From IMG/VR virus record IMGVR_UViG_3300032954_000053, positions 1 to 31,662 of that record: 31,662 nt of DNA; one strand, 5' to 3'. A program made the position numbers and the translations under genes. Origin of the DNA: a virus. This document shows, one piece after another, positions 21,714-30,600 of the stretch. Within the stretch, counting starts at the first letter, position 1. Every line of letters begins with the position of its first letter. The notes under the pieces are model-generated. The model saw only the letters and a list, made by a program, of their open reading frames with translations. It made no database searches and was not told the origin of the DNA.

Positions 21714-22040
21714 ATGAAAGCAAACTCATTCGGCAAGATTGATGTCCCAACGCCGGGGACGCCCGTTCCCGTTAGCAGCGACCCGAATCTGCGTGTGGAG
21801 CGTCTGCGCTTCGCTGCGGTCATCGGCGAGACGGGCCGCGTGTTTCTCGGCGCCTCGGGCATGAACAAGGCGAACGGTACAGGCGTGATCAAGGAGTTCT
21901 GGCCCACGGGCTCAGGTGGCGGTGTCGCCGATTCGTTCGATATCTGGGCGGAAGACTCGCGCCATCTGCTGGTGCCTTCGGACTACTTCGTTGACGCCAA
22001 TAACGCTGGTGAAGGATTGATCGTCGCGTATTGGACGTGA
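21714..22040 (+). CDS. Small structural-region protein, unknown
   Basis: This 108-residue protein starts 5 bases after the previous stop. The pattern TPGTPVPVSSDPNLRVERLRFAAVIGETGRVFLG followed by GVADSFDIWAEDSRHLLVPSDYFVDANNAGEGLIVAYW suggests a compact beta domain. It resembles small proteins found between capsid and tail completion genes of siphoviruses, for which no clear function is known. No motif gives a specific role. Confidence 0.78.
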   Translation: MKANSFGKIDVPTPGTPVPVSSDPNLRVERLRFAAVIGETGRVFLGASGMNKANGTGVIKEFWPTGSGGGVADSFDIWAEDSRHLLVPSDYFVDANNAGEGLIVAYWT

Positions 22041-22041
22041 A

Positions 22042-22365
22042 ATGGCGAACTGGCCCACTATCGAGGCACTGGTAGACCGCGTCATGCTGCAAACCTTCGG
22101 CGAGCCTGTTGTGTACCAGCCGGTGCAGTCAGGCGCAGCGCAAGGCGATCCCTTCACGGTGACCGCGATTCGGCACCTGCGGCCGCGCGAGGAGTCGGGA
22201 GCGAATGCAAACTTCGAAGAGATCTCGGTGAATCCGTCCGACTTCTCGAATCCGCCGGCGAAGGGCGACTGGGTCACCGCCTGGGGCACGCAGTATGTCG
22301 TGACGACGGTGCGCCAGCCTGACGCGTACGGGATGCTCAACCTGGCACTTCTTCAGCGGTCGTGA
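22042..22365 (+). CDS. Probable head-tail connector protein (gpFII-like)
   Basis: This 107-residue protein has the size and beta-rich pattern of lambda gpFII-type joining proteins: EPVVYQPVQSGAAQGDPFTVTAIR, then PPAKGDWVTAWGTQYVVTTVRQPDAYGMLNLALL. gpFII completes the head neck and binds the tail. The place, right before the tail completion gene, agrees. The family call rests on pattern and order and is moderate. Its stop overlaps the next start (GTGA). Confidence 0.7.
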   Translation: MANWPTIEALVDRVMLQTFGEPVVYQPVQSGAAQGDPFTVTAIRHLRPREESGANANFEEISVNPSDFSNPPAKGDWVTAWGTQYVVTTVRQPDAYGMLNLALLQRS

Positions 22366-22865
22366 TCAATCCAAAAACAATCCTCGGCGAATGGGTCACT
22401 GCACTCCAGGCGTGCCCGGACCTGGTCACCGCTATCGGTGGGACCGCGAGCAACATCCGGGCTTTTATGGAAGGCTTGGCGACCGACAACAACCTGCGGC
22501 TGGCGATCCTGCAAATGCAGCCTGGCTCGATCCTGGTCGCGTGGAACGGCACGACGCCGCGGCGTCTTGCGGGTGGCGCGCTTCACTTCGCGCACCATTT
22601 CTCGCTGTACCTGAGGGCGCCAGAGCAGAACTCGACCGCGACCTATGCGGATTTGTTTTCACTACTGGTAAGCGCGATCCCATCGGGCGGTGAGTCGTGG
22701 CAGTCGCTGCTGCACTTCCAGATTGATCCCGGCTGCTACCCGATGGACTTGGATCTTCCGTCGGCACAGCGAAACACCGTTGTGGTGAGCGCGGACGGAG
22801 CGACGCTCGATTACTTCGAGGTGCAAGCAACGCTGGTGGAGCAAGGCAATCCCGGCGGGGAGTGA
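22362..22865 (+). CDS. Probable tail completion / tail terminator protein
   Basis: This 167-residue protein starts with GTG at 22362, overlapping the previous stop. It shows the alpha-beta pattern of tail terminator proteins (lambda gpU-like or Z/U position): VTALQACPDLVTAIGG, helix, then HHFSLYLRAPE, LLVSAIPSGGESWQSLLHFQI and a final strand YFEVQATLVEQG. It would cap the tail at the head end. Position between the connector gene and the tail tube gene supports this; similarity is not strong enough to name one lambda gene. Confidence 0.72.
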   Translation: MINPKTILGEWVTALQACPDLVTAIGGTASNIRAFMEGLATDNNLRLAILQMQPGSILVAWNGTTPRRLAGGALHFAHHFSLYLRAPEQNSTATYADLFSLLVSAIPSGGESWQSLLHFQIDPGCYPMDLDLPSAQRNTVVVSADGATLDYFEVQATLVEQGNPGGE

Positions 22866-22874
22866 GGAGACGTC

Positions 22875-23048
22875 ATGGATTGGGTTTTTATGCAGTCGCC
22901 GCAAGGTGAAGTAAGAGAAGTGGAGGCGACCGCCGAGCAGCTTACGCCGTTGATGGTCGCCGGGTGGCATCAGGTTCCGCCGCCGACGGCCACGGGACCA
23001 AAGCCAGCGGCATCGACGCAGGAGGACAAACAGCATGGCCAACATTAA
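22875..23048 (+). CDS. Small 57-residue phage protein before the tail tube gene
   Basis: A short gene starts at ATG 22875 with GAGGAGA just upstream. It begins MDWVFMQSPQGEVREVEATAEQL and reads ...TPLMVAGWHQV, a pattern I recall from small proteins in Mu-like and lambda-like virion gene clusters (W-V-x-M-x-S-P-x-G, ending in GW). The last 20 residues are Pro/Lys-rich. It overlaps the tail tube gene by 14 bases, so it is probably coupled. Function is unknown, possibly tail assembly. Confidence 0.7.
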   Translation: MDWVFMQSPQGEVREVEATAEQLTPLMVAGWHQVPPPTATGPKPAASTQEDKQHGQH

Positions 23049-24063
23049 TGAGCTTCTGAACGGCTGGGGCTTCGGCAAGCAGACCGCAATCGGGACGGCG
23101 AATGCGTCCGCGACGATCTGGCGTCATACCAACCTCAATACGAAGCCGTGGGCGAAGGTGCCGGTGAACGAGGACGACCGGGCTGAAATCGGCAAAGGCC
23201 ATGAGTTCCCGACGCAGCTCTTCAAGTCGCATTACAACATGCCGACCTATGAATTCTCGAAGTATGCGTCGTCGGAGATTCTCGCCTGGATGATGGCATT
23301 TTCTATGGGTAACGTGACCGTCAGCGGCACCGGGCCATATACGTACACCATCGTTCCGGCATTGGGAGCGACGAATCCGACCGGCCTCGAGCTGCCGTAT
23401 TTCTCGTTCATCCAGCAAATCCGGCCTGGCGGCTCCGCGGTTCTCGATGAAATGCTCGTTGGGTGCGCCGTCAAGGGATGGAAGCTGGCGATCAAGAACA
23501 GTCCCGGCCGCGCCAGTGCAATGTGCACGGTGGAGTGCGTAACCACGGGTCAATATACCGCTCCCAGCGGGATCACGCTTCCTGCCGTCTACTCGCCGCA
23601 TGAGTTCAATGCCGGGATGATCAGCGCGCTGACCTTCAACGGCATCAACTATCTCTCCGGCAGCAGCGCGAAGGATTTCGTGTCGTTGGACGCCTCCTGG
23701 GAAAACAATTTCCGGCCCGGCTTTTTCCCCGGATCGGGAACGCAGGATGGCTACCAGGTCCAGGGGCGTTTCGAGTGGGGCGACCGCGTCTTCGCAGTGC
23801 AGTTCGTGGTGCGCGTCGAGGCAGGATCGGCCGAGTACTCGAATCTGATCAATCTGACGACTGGGACTGCCACGTTCACCGTGAGCCGCGACGCTAACAA
23901 CTCGTTCACAATGCTGATCCAGAAAATGGGCTTCAACGTCGCCGAATTGGGAAACACGGACGGCATCGTGACGCTACAGATCACCGGCGTGCAGCTTTAC
24001 GACGCCACCAACGGAATGGTGACGATGACGGTCACCACGCCGCAACAAGGCATCTGCCAATAG
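23035..24063 (+). CDS. Major tail protein (tail tube)
   Basis: This 342-residue protein is the probable tail tube subunit. It begins LLNGWGFGKQTAIGTANASATIWRHTNL, with a pattern of beta strands as in siphovirus tube proteins, and has EMLVGCAVKGWKLAI and the late repeats of TFTVSRDANNS and DGIVTLQITGVQLYD. AGGAGG lies 10 bases before the ATG at 23035. Its place ahead of the chaperone genes is that of lambda V. Length is longer than lambda V but usual for this group. Confidence 0.87.
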   Translation: MANINELLNGWGFGKQTAIGTANASATIWRHTNLNTKPWAKVPVNEDDRAEIGKGHEFPTQLFKSHYNMPTYEFSKYASSEILAWMMAFSMGNVTVSGTGPYTYTIVPALGATNPTGLELPYFSFIQQIRPGGSAVLDEMLVGCAVKGWKLAIKNSPGRASAMCTVECVTTGQYTAPSGITLPAVYSPHEFNAGMISALTFNGINYLSGSSAKDFVSLDASWENNFRPGFFPGSGTQDGYQVQGRFEWGDRVFAVQFVVRVEAGSAEYSNLINLTTGTATFTVSRDANNSFTMLIQKMGFNVAELGNTDGIVTLQITGVQLYDATNGMVTMTVTTPQQGICQ

Positions 24064-24071
24064 GAGTCTCC

Positions 24072-24680
24072 ATGGAAACCGAAAAGAAGACAGGCTTCGA
24101 CGTCTCGAAGCCGTTTGTTGTGCCCATCCTGTCGGGCGGCGAAAAACGCTGCGAAGTTCGTTTCCCTTCCGATGATGAGTGGTGTTCCTGGGCGCGGGCA
24201 CAGCGCACCGTAAGGCACTTTCTCGGACGCGGAAAGTCGCAGAGCGAGGATGTGGACTTGCCGAAGATCAACGCGGAACTGTTCGCGAAGATCCGCACCG
24301 ACAAGGACGGTCCCGAGTTCGATGACGCCGAGGCCGGCATGGTGATCGCCAGGATTGAGCGTTGCACGGTGGCCAATGTCGAGCGCGAGGGCATCAACTA
24401 CCGGATTGAGATGAAGGTTCCTAGCGCCCGTGTGGTCCACGTGCTGCGCATGCCGACCGCCAAGGAGATGCAGGATCACGAGCGCGCCTCGACCAGCGTG
24501 GTGGCTGCGCGGCGGTCGATTGAGACTCGGGCCTTCCTGGAGCCGAGCGGCGCACTTTACGACAAGCTGCACGTCTCGCACGATGGTTACGCCGGCGCTG
24601 TGCCGATCGTCCACAAGTCGGCGGCGGTGTCCGAAGTCATCGCACAGCTCGCGATCGAGGCCGACGAAGACCCGGAATAG
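24072..24680 (+). CDS. Tail assembly chaperone (G-like)
   Basis: This 202-residue protein has a Shine-Dalgarno made by the preceding stop (TAGGAG). It is acidic at both ends with a basic helical middle (WARAQRTVRHFLGRGKSQ). In lambda-like phages, gene G in this place makes a tail chaperone that coats the tape measure, and a fraction of ribosomes shifts frame to make the longer GT. The frame -1 to this gene is open from 24524 through the TAG at 24678-24680 and into the next ORF, consistent with such a fusion. The sequence itself gives no clear family motif, so the name rests on order and layout. Confidence 0.72.
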   Translation: METEKKTGFDVSKPFVVPILSGGEKRCEVRFPSDDEWCSWARAQRTVRHFLGRGKSQSEDVDLPKINAELFAKIRTDKDGPEFDDAEAGMVIARIERCTVANVEREGINYRIEMKVPSARVVHVLRMPTAKEMQDHERASTSVVAARRSIETRAFLEPSGALYDKLHVSHDGYAGAVPIVHKSAAVSEVIAQLAIEADEDPE

Positions 24681-24733
24681 CCGCGCCCGGTGACTGGCCG
24701 GAAGAGCCGGGCGTCCGTTTCCTGATCCGGTCT

Positions 24734-25126
24734 GTGCTGCGCCAAACCGAGTTATGTGGGCGTGAAGAGGATTGCCCCGACCGGGTGTTCCGTTGCCGGA
24801 AATGCGGCTATTCGGCGCAAACGGAGTTGGACGGCTGCTTCGCGTGCGGTGCGGATTGGAAGGCCATCGACGTAAGCCACGGACCGGGATGTCCGAAGAA
24901 TCGGCTCGATGAAGCGATGGACTCGCCGAACGGCGCGCTCGTGCGGCGATGCTTCCGAATCCTGAATGCGAAGAGCATTGGAGTAACGATAACGCTAGCT
25001 GATATCACTGAAGAGGAATACCGTGTACTTGAGCTGATCGAAACTGAGCGACAGAATCAATTCAGGAATGGGGAGCGGTACACCTGGACTCATCGGGAGA
25101 ACACTTTGATCAAAGACGACAGTTGA
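24734..25126 (+). CDS. Zinc-ribbon ORF downstream of the chaperone, possible T-like extension
   Basis: This 130-residue frame has a good zinc ribbon: Cys20/Cys23 of FRCRKCGYS and Cys34/Cys37 of GCFACGADW, with an extra CPD and GPGCPKN around. A plain start would be GTG 24734, without a good ribosome site. But this frame is also open upstream past the stop of the preceding gene, and the extra stretch (reading GDWPEEPGVRFLIRSVL) has the codon bias of a coding region. This suggests it is made as a -1 frameshift fusion to the chaperone, as lambda GT. The last 37 bases overlap the reverse-strand cargo gene. Confidence 0.65.
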   Translation: MLRQTELCGREEDCPDRVFRCRKCGYSAQTELDGCFACGADWKAIDVSHGPGCPKNRLDEAMDSPNGALVRRCFRILNAKSIGVTITLADITEEEYRVLELIETERQNQFRNGERYTWTHRENTLIKDDS

Positions 25127-27135
25127 TCTAAAAGGGGGGCCCAGTTGTTGCCCGCCATCGCTGTCCCGGCGGCGTTCCCGAGCGCGCCTACCAAAAGGTC
25201 CCTGACGACCGTCAAACTCTTGAAAATCAATGAGGACCTCGGTCGCGCCTCTTGAATTTCACCTCGGAGCTCCTGAATCGCTTCCGCAAGCTTCTCTCCC
25301 TGATCTTGTGAAATCAAGAGTTCCCCTTGCCTACTCACGACCTTTTCTAGTAGAACAGGGAGTGCATCAACTTCATTAACGGTCTGATGGATATCAACCG
25401 AAGCGGTCCCGCTTGCTATTACAACTCCGGTCGCGGCTCCGGCAATCTGCACCCGATGGCCCACGGCAGCTAGAATCCGAGGTACCACCTCGTTCAGTAA
25501 CAATTGCTTCTCGATTTCCAGACGCTCGGCTCTTCTAGATTCGCTCCGCAGGGCCATCTGAGCAGCATGAACAGACTTGGCAGTCTCGCTTACATGCTCA
25601 AATGTGGTCCTATTCGCCTCCTCTATGCTGATTAACACTTTTGTTCCCCCAGGTGATTCGGTGATTGAACTCAGGCGGAGGCCGCAACCCGGATGCAGGC
25701 TAGCGAGATGATGCAGCAATGCAGGTAGCGTGCTCAGTTCAAACATCGTGATGCCCCCGCGATAAAGAAGTTCGATCTTGGGTTGGGCCGAATGCAACCG
25801 CTCAAATTCGCCTGCGTCATATCGAGTCGCTTTTGCGGCATCCTTGTCCCAAAATGCTCTTTCACAGATGACACTCTGTATTGACCAATCTGCGCGCTGG
25901 GTTTCCCAAAGCCGAATATCAGTCAGCGTGGCTCCATCGAGATTGGAATCGATCAGGTTCGCCACACGCAAGTCTGCTCCTGTAAGATCAGCCCCTCTGA
26001 AGTCCTGGCAACGAAAGTCACGCCCGCTGAGGTCTTGTCCGCTGAGGTTCGCCTTGCTGAGGCACGCACCTTTAAAATTGGCTCCCACGACGTTCGCCCT
26101 GGTAAAGTTCACGGCGTTGAGGTTGGCGCCGCTGAAATTTACATTTCTAAGGTCCGCTTCACTCAGATCCACTCCACTGAGATCTCGTCCACTGAGGTCT
26201 TGTCCGGTGAGGTTCGCTCCGCTGAGGAGTGCGCCTCTGAAACTCGTCTTAGCAAGAGCTGTCCCGCTAAGATCAATCCGCGAGAGGTCTGCCGCACCAA
26301 GGTTCGCGTCGTTTAGGTTCGCCTCCCTCAGACAGAGATCGGTGAGGTCGCATCCGTGCAGGACCGCACCGGTGAGATTCGTCTTTGTCATAATGGCGCC
26401 ACTAAGGTTGGTAGCAGTCAGGTCCGTGTTGCTAAGATTTGCGGCGTTGAGAACAGCTCTGGTTAGGTTTGTCCCAGTAAGCATCGCTCCACTCAGATTT
26501 GCGCTGCTCAGATCCTTTCCGCTCAAATCGAGCCCACGAAGATCCAGACAAGCGAGATCGGCTTCACGTAGGTCACCTTTCGCTAGATCTACTTGTGTTA
26601 GATCTCTCCCCCGGAAGTCGACAAGACGCAGACGTGCTCCCTCGAGGTTCGCACCGCTGATATCAATTCCCTTTAGATTGTGTCCACCGAAGTCCACTCG
26701 AGTGAGATTGGCGCCACTCAGATTACCCTCAAAGAAACTGGTTCCTGTAAAGTCAACGCCGGTTAGATCTGCGTTGCGAAAATTGGCTCGAAGGAGATAT
26801 GCGCCGGTTGCGTACTCCCCTACAACCACAGGCCCTGTGAAGTTCGTACCTACCAGGTTCGCGCCTTCAAAGTTTGCTCCCTCGAGGTTCGATTCATCGA
26901 AATCCGCTCCACGCAGATCCGCTCGGCTGAAATCGAAGCCGCGGAGCTCTAGGTCTCGTAGGTTCAGTCCCTTAAGGTCTCGCCCTCTTAGATCCATCGC
27001 ACGCAGGAGGTTACTAAGGCGCTCTTTGACACCGTTTCCATATGCATTGGGGTGTTCCAGCCTCCAGGTGTTCCAGGCGCTCGCACCTTCATTGAAGGCC
27101 AGTAGCAGCTCATTGCTCTCACGATCACGTAGCAT
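25090..27135 (-). CDS. Large pentapeptide-repeat protein with coiled-coil and hydrophobic C-terminus, cargo
   Basis: This 681-residue protein has a long run of A(D/N)LXX-type pentapeptides (about 47-410, some 70 repeats) forming a right-handed beta-helix. The C-terminal 250 residues are different: a globular part (MFELSTLPALLHHLASL), a long charged helix near 525-560, a small beta part (VQIAGAATGVVIASGTASVDI), another coiled coil (EKLAEAIQELRGEIQEA) and a Gly/Ala-rich hydrophobic segment (TVVRDLLVGALGNAAGTAMAG) near the end. Pentapeptide helices can mimic DNA or bind partners; a C-terminal hydrophobic helix suggests membrane association. The gene is inserted backwards between tail genes and is less G/C-rich than its neighbours, so it is probably foreign cargo. 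Confidence 0.9.
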   Translation of the reverse strand: MLRDRESNELLLAFNEGASAWNTWRLEHPNAYGNGVKERLSNLLRAMDLRGRDLKGLNLRDLELRGFDFSRADLRGADFDESNLEGANFEGANLVGTNFTGPVVVGEYATGAYLLRANFRNADLTGVDFTGTSFFEGNLSGANLTRVDFGGHNLKGIDISGANLEGARLRLVDFRGRDLTQVDLAKGDLREADLACLDLRGLDLSGKDLSSANLSGAMLTGTNLTRAVLNAANLSNTDLTATNLSGAIMTKTNLTGAVLHGCDLTDLCLREANLNDANLGAADLSRIDLSGTALAKTSFRGALLSGANLTGQDLSGRDLSGVDLSEADLRNVNFSGANLNAVNFTRANVVGANFKGACLSKANLSGQDLSGRDFRCQDFRGADLTGADLRVANLIDSNLDGATLTDIRLWETQRADWSIQSVICERAFWDKDAAKATRYDAGEFERLHSAQPKIELLYRGGITMFELSTLPALLHHLASLHPGCGLRLSSITESPGGTKVLISIEEANRTTFEHVSETAKSVHAAQMALRSESRRAERLEIEKQLLLNEVVPRILAAVGHRVQIAGAATGVVIASGTASVDIHQTVNEVDALPVLLEKVVSRQGELLISQDQGEKLAEAIQELRGEIQEARPRSSLIFKSLTVVRDLLVGALGNAAGTAMAGNNWAPLLDQLSSLIKVFSR
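25930..26995 (-). repeat. Degenerate 15-bp coding repeats of the pentapeptide array
   Basis: The DNA shows a 15-base period: on the reverse strand each unit is close to GC(A/C)AACCT(C/A)A(G/A)(C/T)GG, seen here as repeated GAGGTT or GAGATT with CGCTGAGG. The forward strand therefore also has long open frames that are not genes. Variation between units is high, so recent unequal exchange is not obvious. Confidence 0.7.
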
Positions 27136-27237
27136 AACGAGCTAAATCCAGGAGCACCTCGATGTCGGACCGCTTTCGATGTTAGCTTATCGGACGTCCG
27201 TTTAGGGGCTAAACATACCACGAGAGCCGAAATCAGT
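27136..27237. promoter_or_regulatory. Short divergent region with a CGGACGTCCG palindrome
   Basis: This 102-base gap lies between the start of the reverse-strand cargo gene and the start of the tail gene at 27238. A perfect 10-bp palindrome CGGACGTCCG at 27191-27200 is the only clear feature and could be an operator for the cargo gene. No firm -35/-10 pair is seen. Confidence 0.4.
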
Positions 27238-27696
27238 ATGGCCCGATTCCAAACGGTTCTTAAAAGTGCCCGCTTCATCTATTCCCCCTACACCGCAACC
27301 GAGATGCAGGGCTTCGCACAGGTGCTGGCCGATTCGATCCGGGCGCGCATCCAGAGCGGACAGAACATCTACGATCAGGCGGCCGCGCCGCTCAAGCCTG
27401 GACTGCCGGGCCGGCGCGGTTATCCCGATTACAAGTCGGCGCGCGGTCTCCAGCCCATCCGCGACTGGACCTGGAGCGGCCATACTCTGCGCTGTCTCAA
27501 GGTCCTTACGGCAAACGAAAATCGCGCCGCCATTGGGTTTCTCGATGAGGCTGCTCCCTGGCGGCGCATGACAGCATCGCAGATCGCATCCTTCAACAAC
27601 CACCGCGAGCGCCAGTGGGGCGTCTCGCCGCGAGATCGCGAAGCTGTGCTGAAGGCGTTCCTCGCCCGTCCAATCGTAAGCATCAAGGCAGCGTGA
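27238..27696 (+). CDS. Tail/virion morphogenesis protein (gpZ/HK97 gp10-like)
   Basis: This 152-residue protein has the pattern of small tail-completion or virion morphogenesis proteins: ADSIRARIQSGQNIYDQAAAPLKPG, DWTWSGHTLRCLKVL, AAIGFLDE, then NNHRERQWGVSPRDREAVLKAF, the last stretch being typical of the family. In lambda, Z lies before the tail tube gene; here it is beyond the chaperones and next to the tape measure. It stops 1 base before the tape measure ATG, so the two are coupled. The ribosome site is weak. Confidence 0.78.
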   Translation: MARFQTVLKSARFIYSPYTATEMQGFAQVLADSIRARIQSGQNIYDQAAAPLKPGLPGRRGYPDYKSARGLQPIRDWTWSGHTLRCLKVLTANENRAAIGFLDEAAPWRRMTASQIASFNNHRERQWGVSPRDREAVLKAFLARPIVSIKAA

Positions 27697-27697
27697 A

Positions 27698-30600
27698 ATG
27701 GCCGATCAGGCGGAAAAAGTAATCCTCGAAGCCGAGGAGCAGCCAGTACTCGACTCGGTCGCCAAAGCCAACGCGGCGCTCGAAAGCTACGAGAAGAAGG
27801 CCGAGTCCTCGAATCTGAAGGTGATCCGCATTTCGGATCAAACGCGCTCTAGCGTGCAGCGCCTGATTGCGTCGCTTGAAAAGCAGGCCGAGACGTATGG
27901 CAAGACCGGTGTGGAGCGACTGATCGCGCAACGCGATCAACTGCTACAGCGCTACAGCCGGGAGCCGCAGGCGATCGACGCGATAACCAGGTCCTACGAC
28001 AAAATGATCGCCGCCGAGGAGCACGGCCATGCTTCGGTCCACAAGCTCGGCCTCGCGATGAAGGACGTGTTCGAAGGGCGCACCAACTATGCCGGCGTCG
28101 AGGTCGGCAAGTTCATTGGGAGCCTGTCGGGAATGGCTGCTGTCGCCGCGGCGGGCGCCACAGCCTTGCTGGGGCTCGTCGCGGGCGCGGTGGAATCCGT
28201 CAAGAGTCTCGGCCAATACGGCGTTGCGGTGCGGGACGTGGAGTTGCGGACCGGCCTGACGGCAAGGGAGGTGGGCGACTTCACGTTCGCCGCCCGTGCT
28301 GCGGGCCAGGAGGTCTCCGTCTTTGAGCGCATGATGCGCGGGCTTTCTCAGGCAGCCGACGACACATCGAAGGAAGGCGAGAAGGCCCGCGCCACGATGG
28401 AGCGCATGGGCATCAGCCTGGTGGATGCGGACACCGGTGCACTGAAGCCGACTTCGCAGGTACTGGAGGAGATCTCCGAGGGCCTCTCCAAGTTGCCCAA
28501 CGCTTACGAGCGGAATGCGGCCGCGCTGGCGCTGTTCAAACGCGCCGGTATCGAGGCGATTCCGGTAATCACGGAATTGTCCGACAACCTGCGTGTCGCG
28601 CGCGAGCATGGCTACGGTCCCAGCGAGGAAGAGGTCCAGCGCTTCACCGAGTATCAGCGCGAAGTGACCGAGGCACAGATGTCGTGGGAGAAATTCACGC
28701 GCAGCATCAAGGAGCCGCTGGCGGCCACCGTCGTTGTGACCTTCAAGTGGCTGAACACCGCCTCCGAGATGCTGTCGCTGCCGGGACAGATCCTCGGCAA
28801 TATGTTGTTCGGCAAGAAACCGAGCCCGATCGATGTCGAGATGAGAGAAACGGAGGGCTGGGGATATGGTGCGAGCATGTCTCGGCGGGCGCATGAACAG
28901 GAACAAGCCGCGCTTGCATTGAACGATCGGCTCGTGGCCGCGGCGAAGGCCATCAACGAAAGCGGTAAGCAGTTAGAGGCGGCCGAGAAGAAGCTCGCGG
29001 ACCTTCAGTCGCAATTGAAGACCGGCGTCATGCCTTCGGTGAACGAGCCGGTCCTGAAGCAGATCACCGAGCAGCGTCAGATCATCGCCAGCATCAAAGC
29101 GAGAACGGAAGCGGCCAAGGAGCTGAAGGATTGGGAGCGCCAGGCGGCCGAATTTGAGAAGAGAGGCGATGAAGCCGAACTGGATGCGATCGGCAAGATC
29201 TACTATCAGCGCGACCAGCTTCTGAAGCAGGCGGAGAAGGTGAAGGCGTCGGAATCGGAGATCGCCGCGATCCGCAAGGCCGCCGATAAACAGATCGCCG
29301 TGCTGTCGAAGAAGGCGTGGGAAGAGTTCGAAAAGTACGACGCACAGCAGCAAGCCGAACGGCGCAAGAAGATGATCGCCCTGATGATGCCGTCGAAGGA
29401 GCAGATGAAGGAGTGGGAGGAAGGCTTCGCCGCGCAGGAAAAGATCGAAGATATCGGGGTCCAGGCGCAGCGCGATGAATTGCGGCGGCGCGCGTCGCAC
29501 TCCACGCGAATGGCTGAATTGGCCGGCGGCAGCGATGAGGAGATTGCGCAGCAGGCTTACGGCACGCGTCTCAAGCTGGCGGTAGAGTTGGCGAACATCG
29601 AAGCGGAACGCATCTCGAAAGAGGAGAATGCCGCAAAGCGTTCCGTTCTAGCGGCGCAGGCGCAGAAGGATCTGTTCACCGAAAGCGCTCAGGCCCAAGA
29701 CCAGTTCGACGAAAAACAGGCTCAGCTCCAGCAGAAACGAGAGCAGGAGTTGCAGTCGCAGATTGACGGTTTGCAAAAGCAGGCCGAGAAACTGATTGAC
29801 GTTCTGTTCACCAAGCCCGGGAACTTCGGCAAGGATCTGGTGAAGACGGTCCACTCCGCGGTGCTCAAGCCAGTCACGGAAACGCTGGGCGGCGCAGTGG
29901 CGAATGTACTGCATCCGATCGTCTACGGGGCGGACGGACAAGGTGGCATCAACGGGCTGTTGCGCGGCACATCGAAGGACCCGGTGCGCGTATCCACGGA
30001 CATGAACACGGCGGCGACCATGCAGAACAGCGCCGTGATGGCAGGTTTGACGGCGATCCTTGCCGCCGGGATGGGGATCGCGGCTCCGCACTCGTCTGGA
30101 GGCGCCTCTGGTGTCCCGAGTATCTCGGTTCCATCGATCTCGGTGCCCGCGCCGGTATCCGGGTCAGTCGCAGTCAGCATGCCGACCCTGTCGGGATCTG
30201 GCGCAGGGACATCGGCCCCCGGACCAATCGTTACAGCTGGCGCGGCTCCGGCCGCAGGTCCAAGCGTGGGCGAACTGATGAATCTTCCGATGAGCGCGCA
30301 CGCTGGTGCTGGCATGAACCCGCTCGCTACGATTCTGGGCTCGGGCTCCAAGGGCGGCACATCCGGTCTCTACGGGATGCTCAGCAAGGGTGGTTTTTCG
30401 AAAACGCTCTCCAACCTGAAAGGCACCGTCTGGAACCAGGACGCGTGGAACGCATCTGATAGCAACTTCTGGGGCGGCGTCCAGGGCGTCGCGAAGTCTC
30501 CCGCAGCCGGTGCCGCTGGGATGATGCTCGCGACCAGCGGTCTCTTCGGATCGAATCGCGGGACGTGGACCGGCGCTCTCGAAGATACCGCCGGAGGTGC

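Noticed and set aside
25778-27145. Long forward frame (455 codons) opposite the pentapeptide-repeat gene
   Set aside because: It is the antisense of a 15-bp repeat array; the product is a Ser/Arg/Pro-rich low-complexity chain without domains, while the reverse strand gives a clean pentapeptide protein.
27944-28906. Long reverse frame under the tape measure gene
   Set aside because: Shadow frame; composition rich in His, Arg and Leu with no domain, and the forward frame is a clear tape measure protein.
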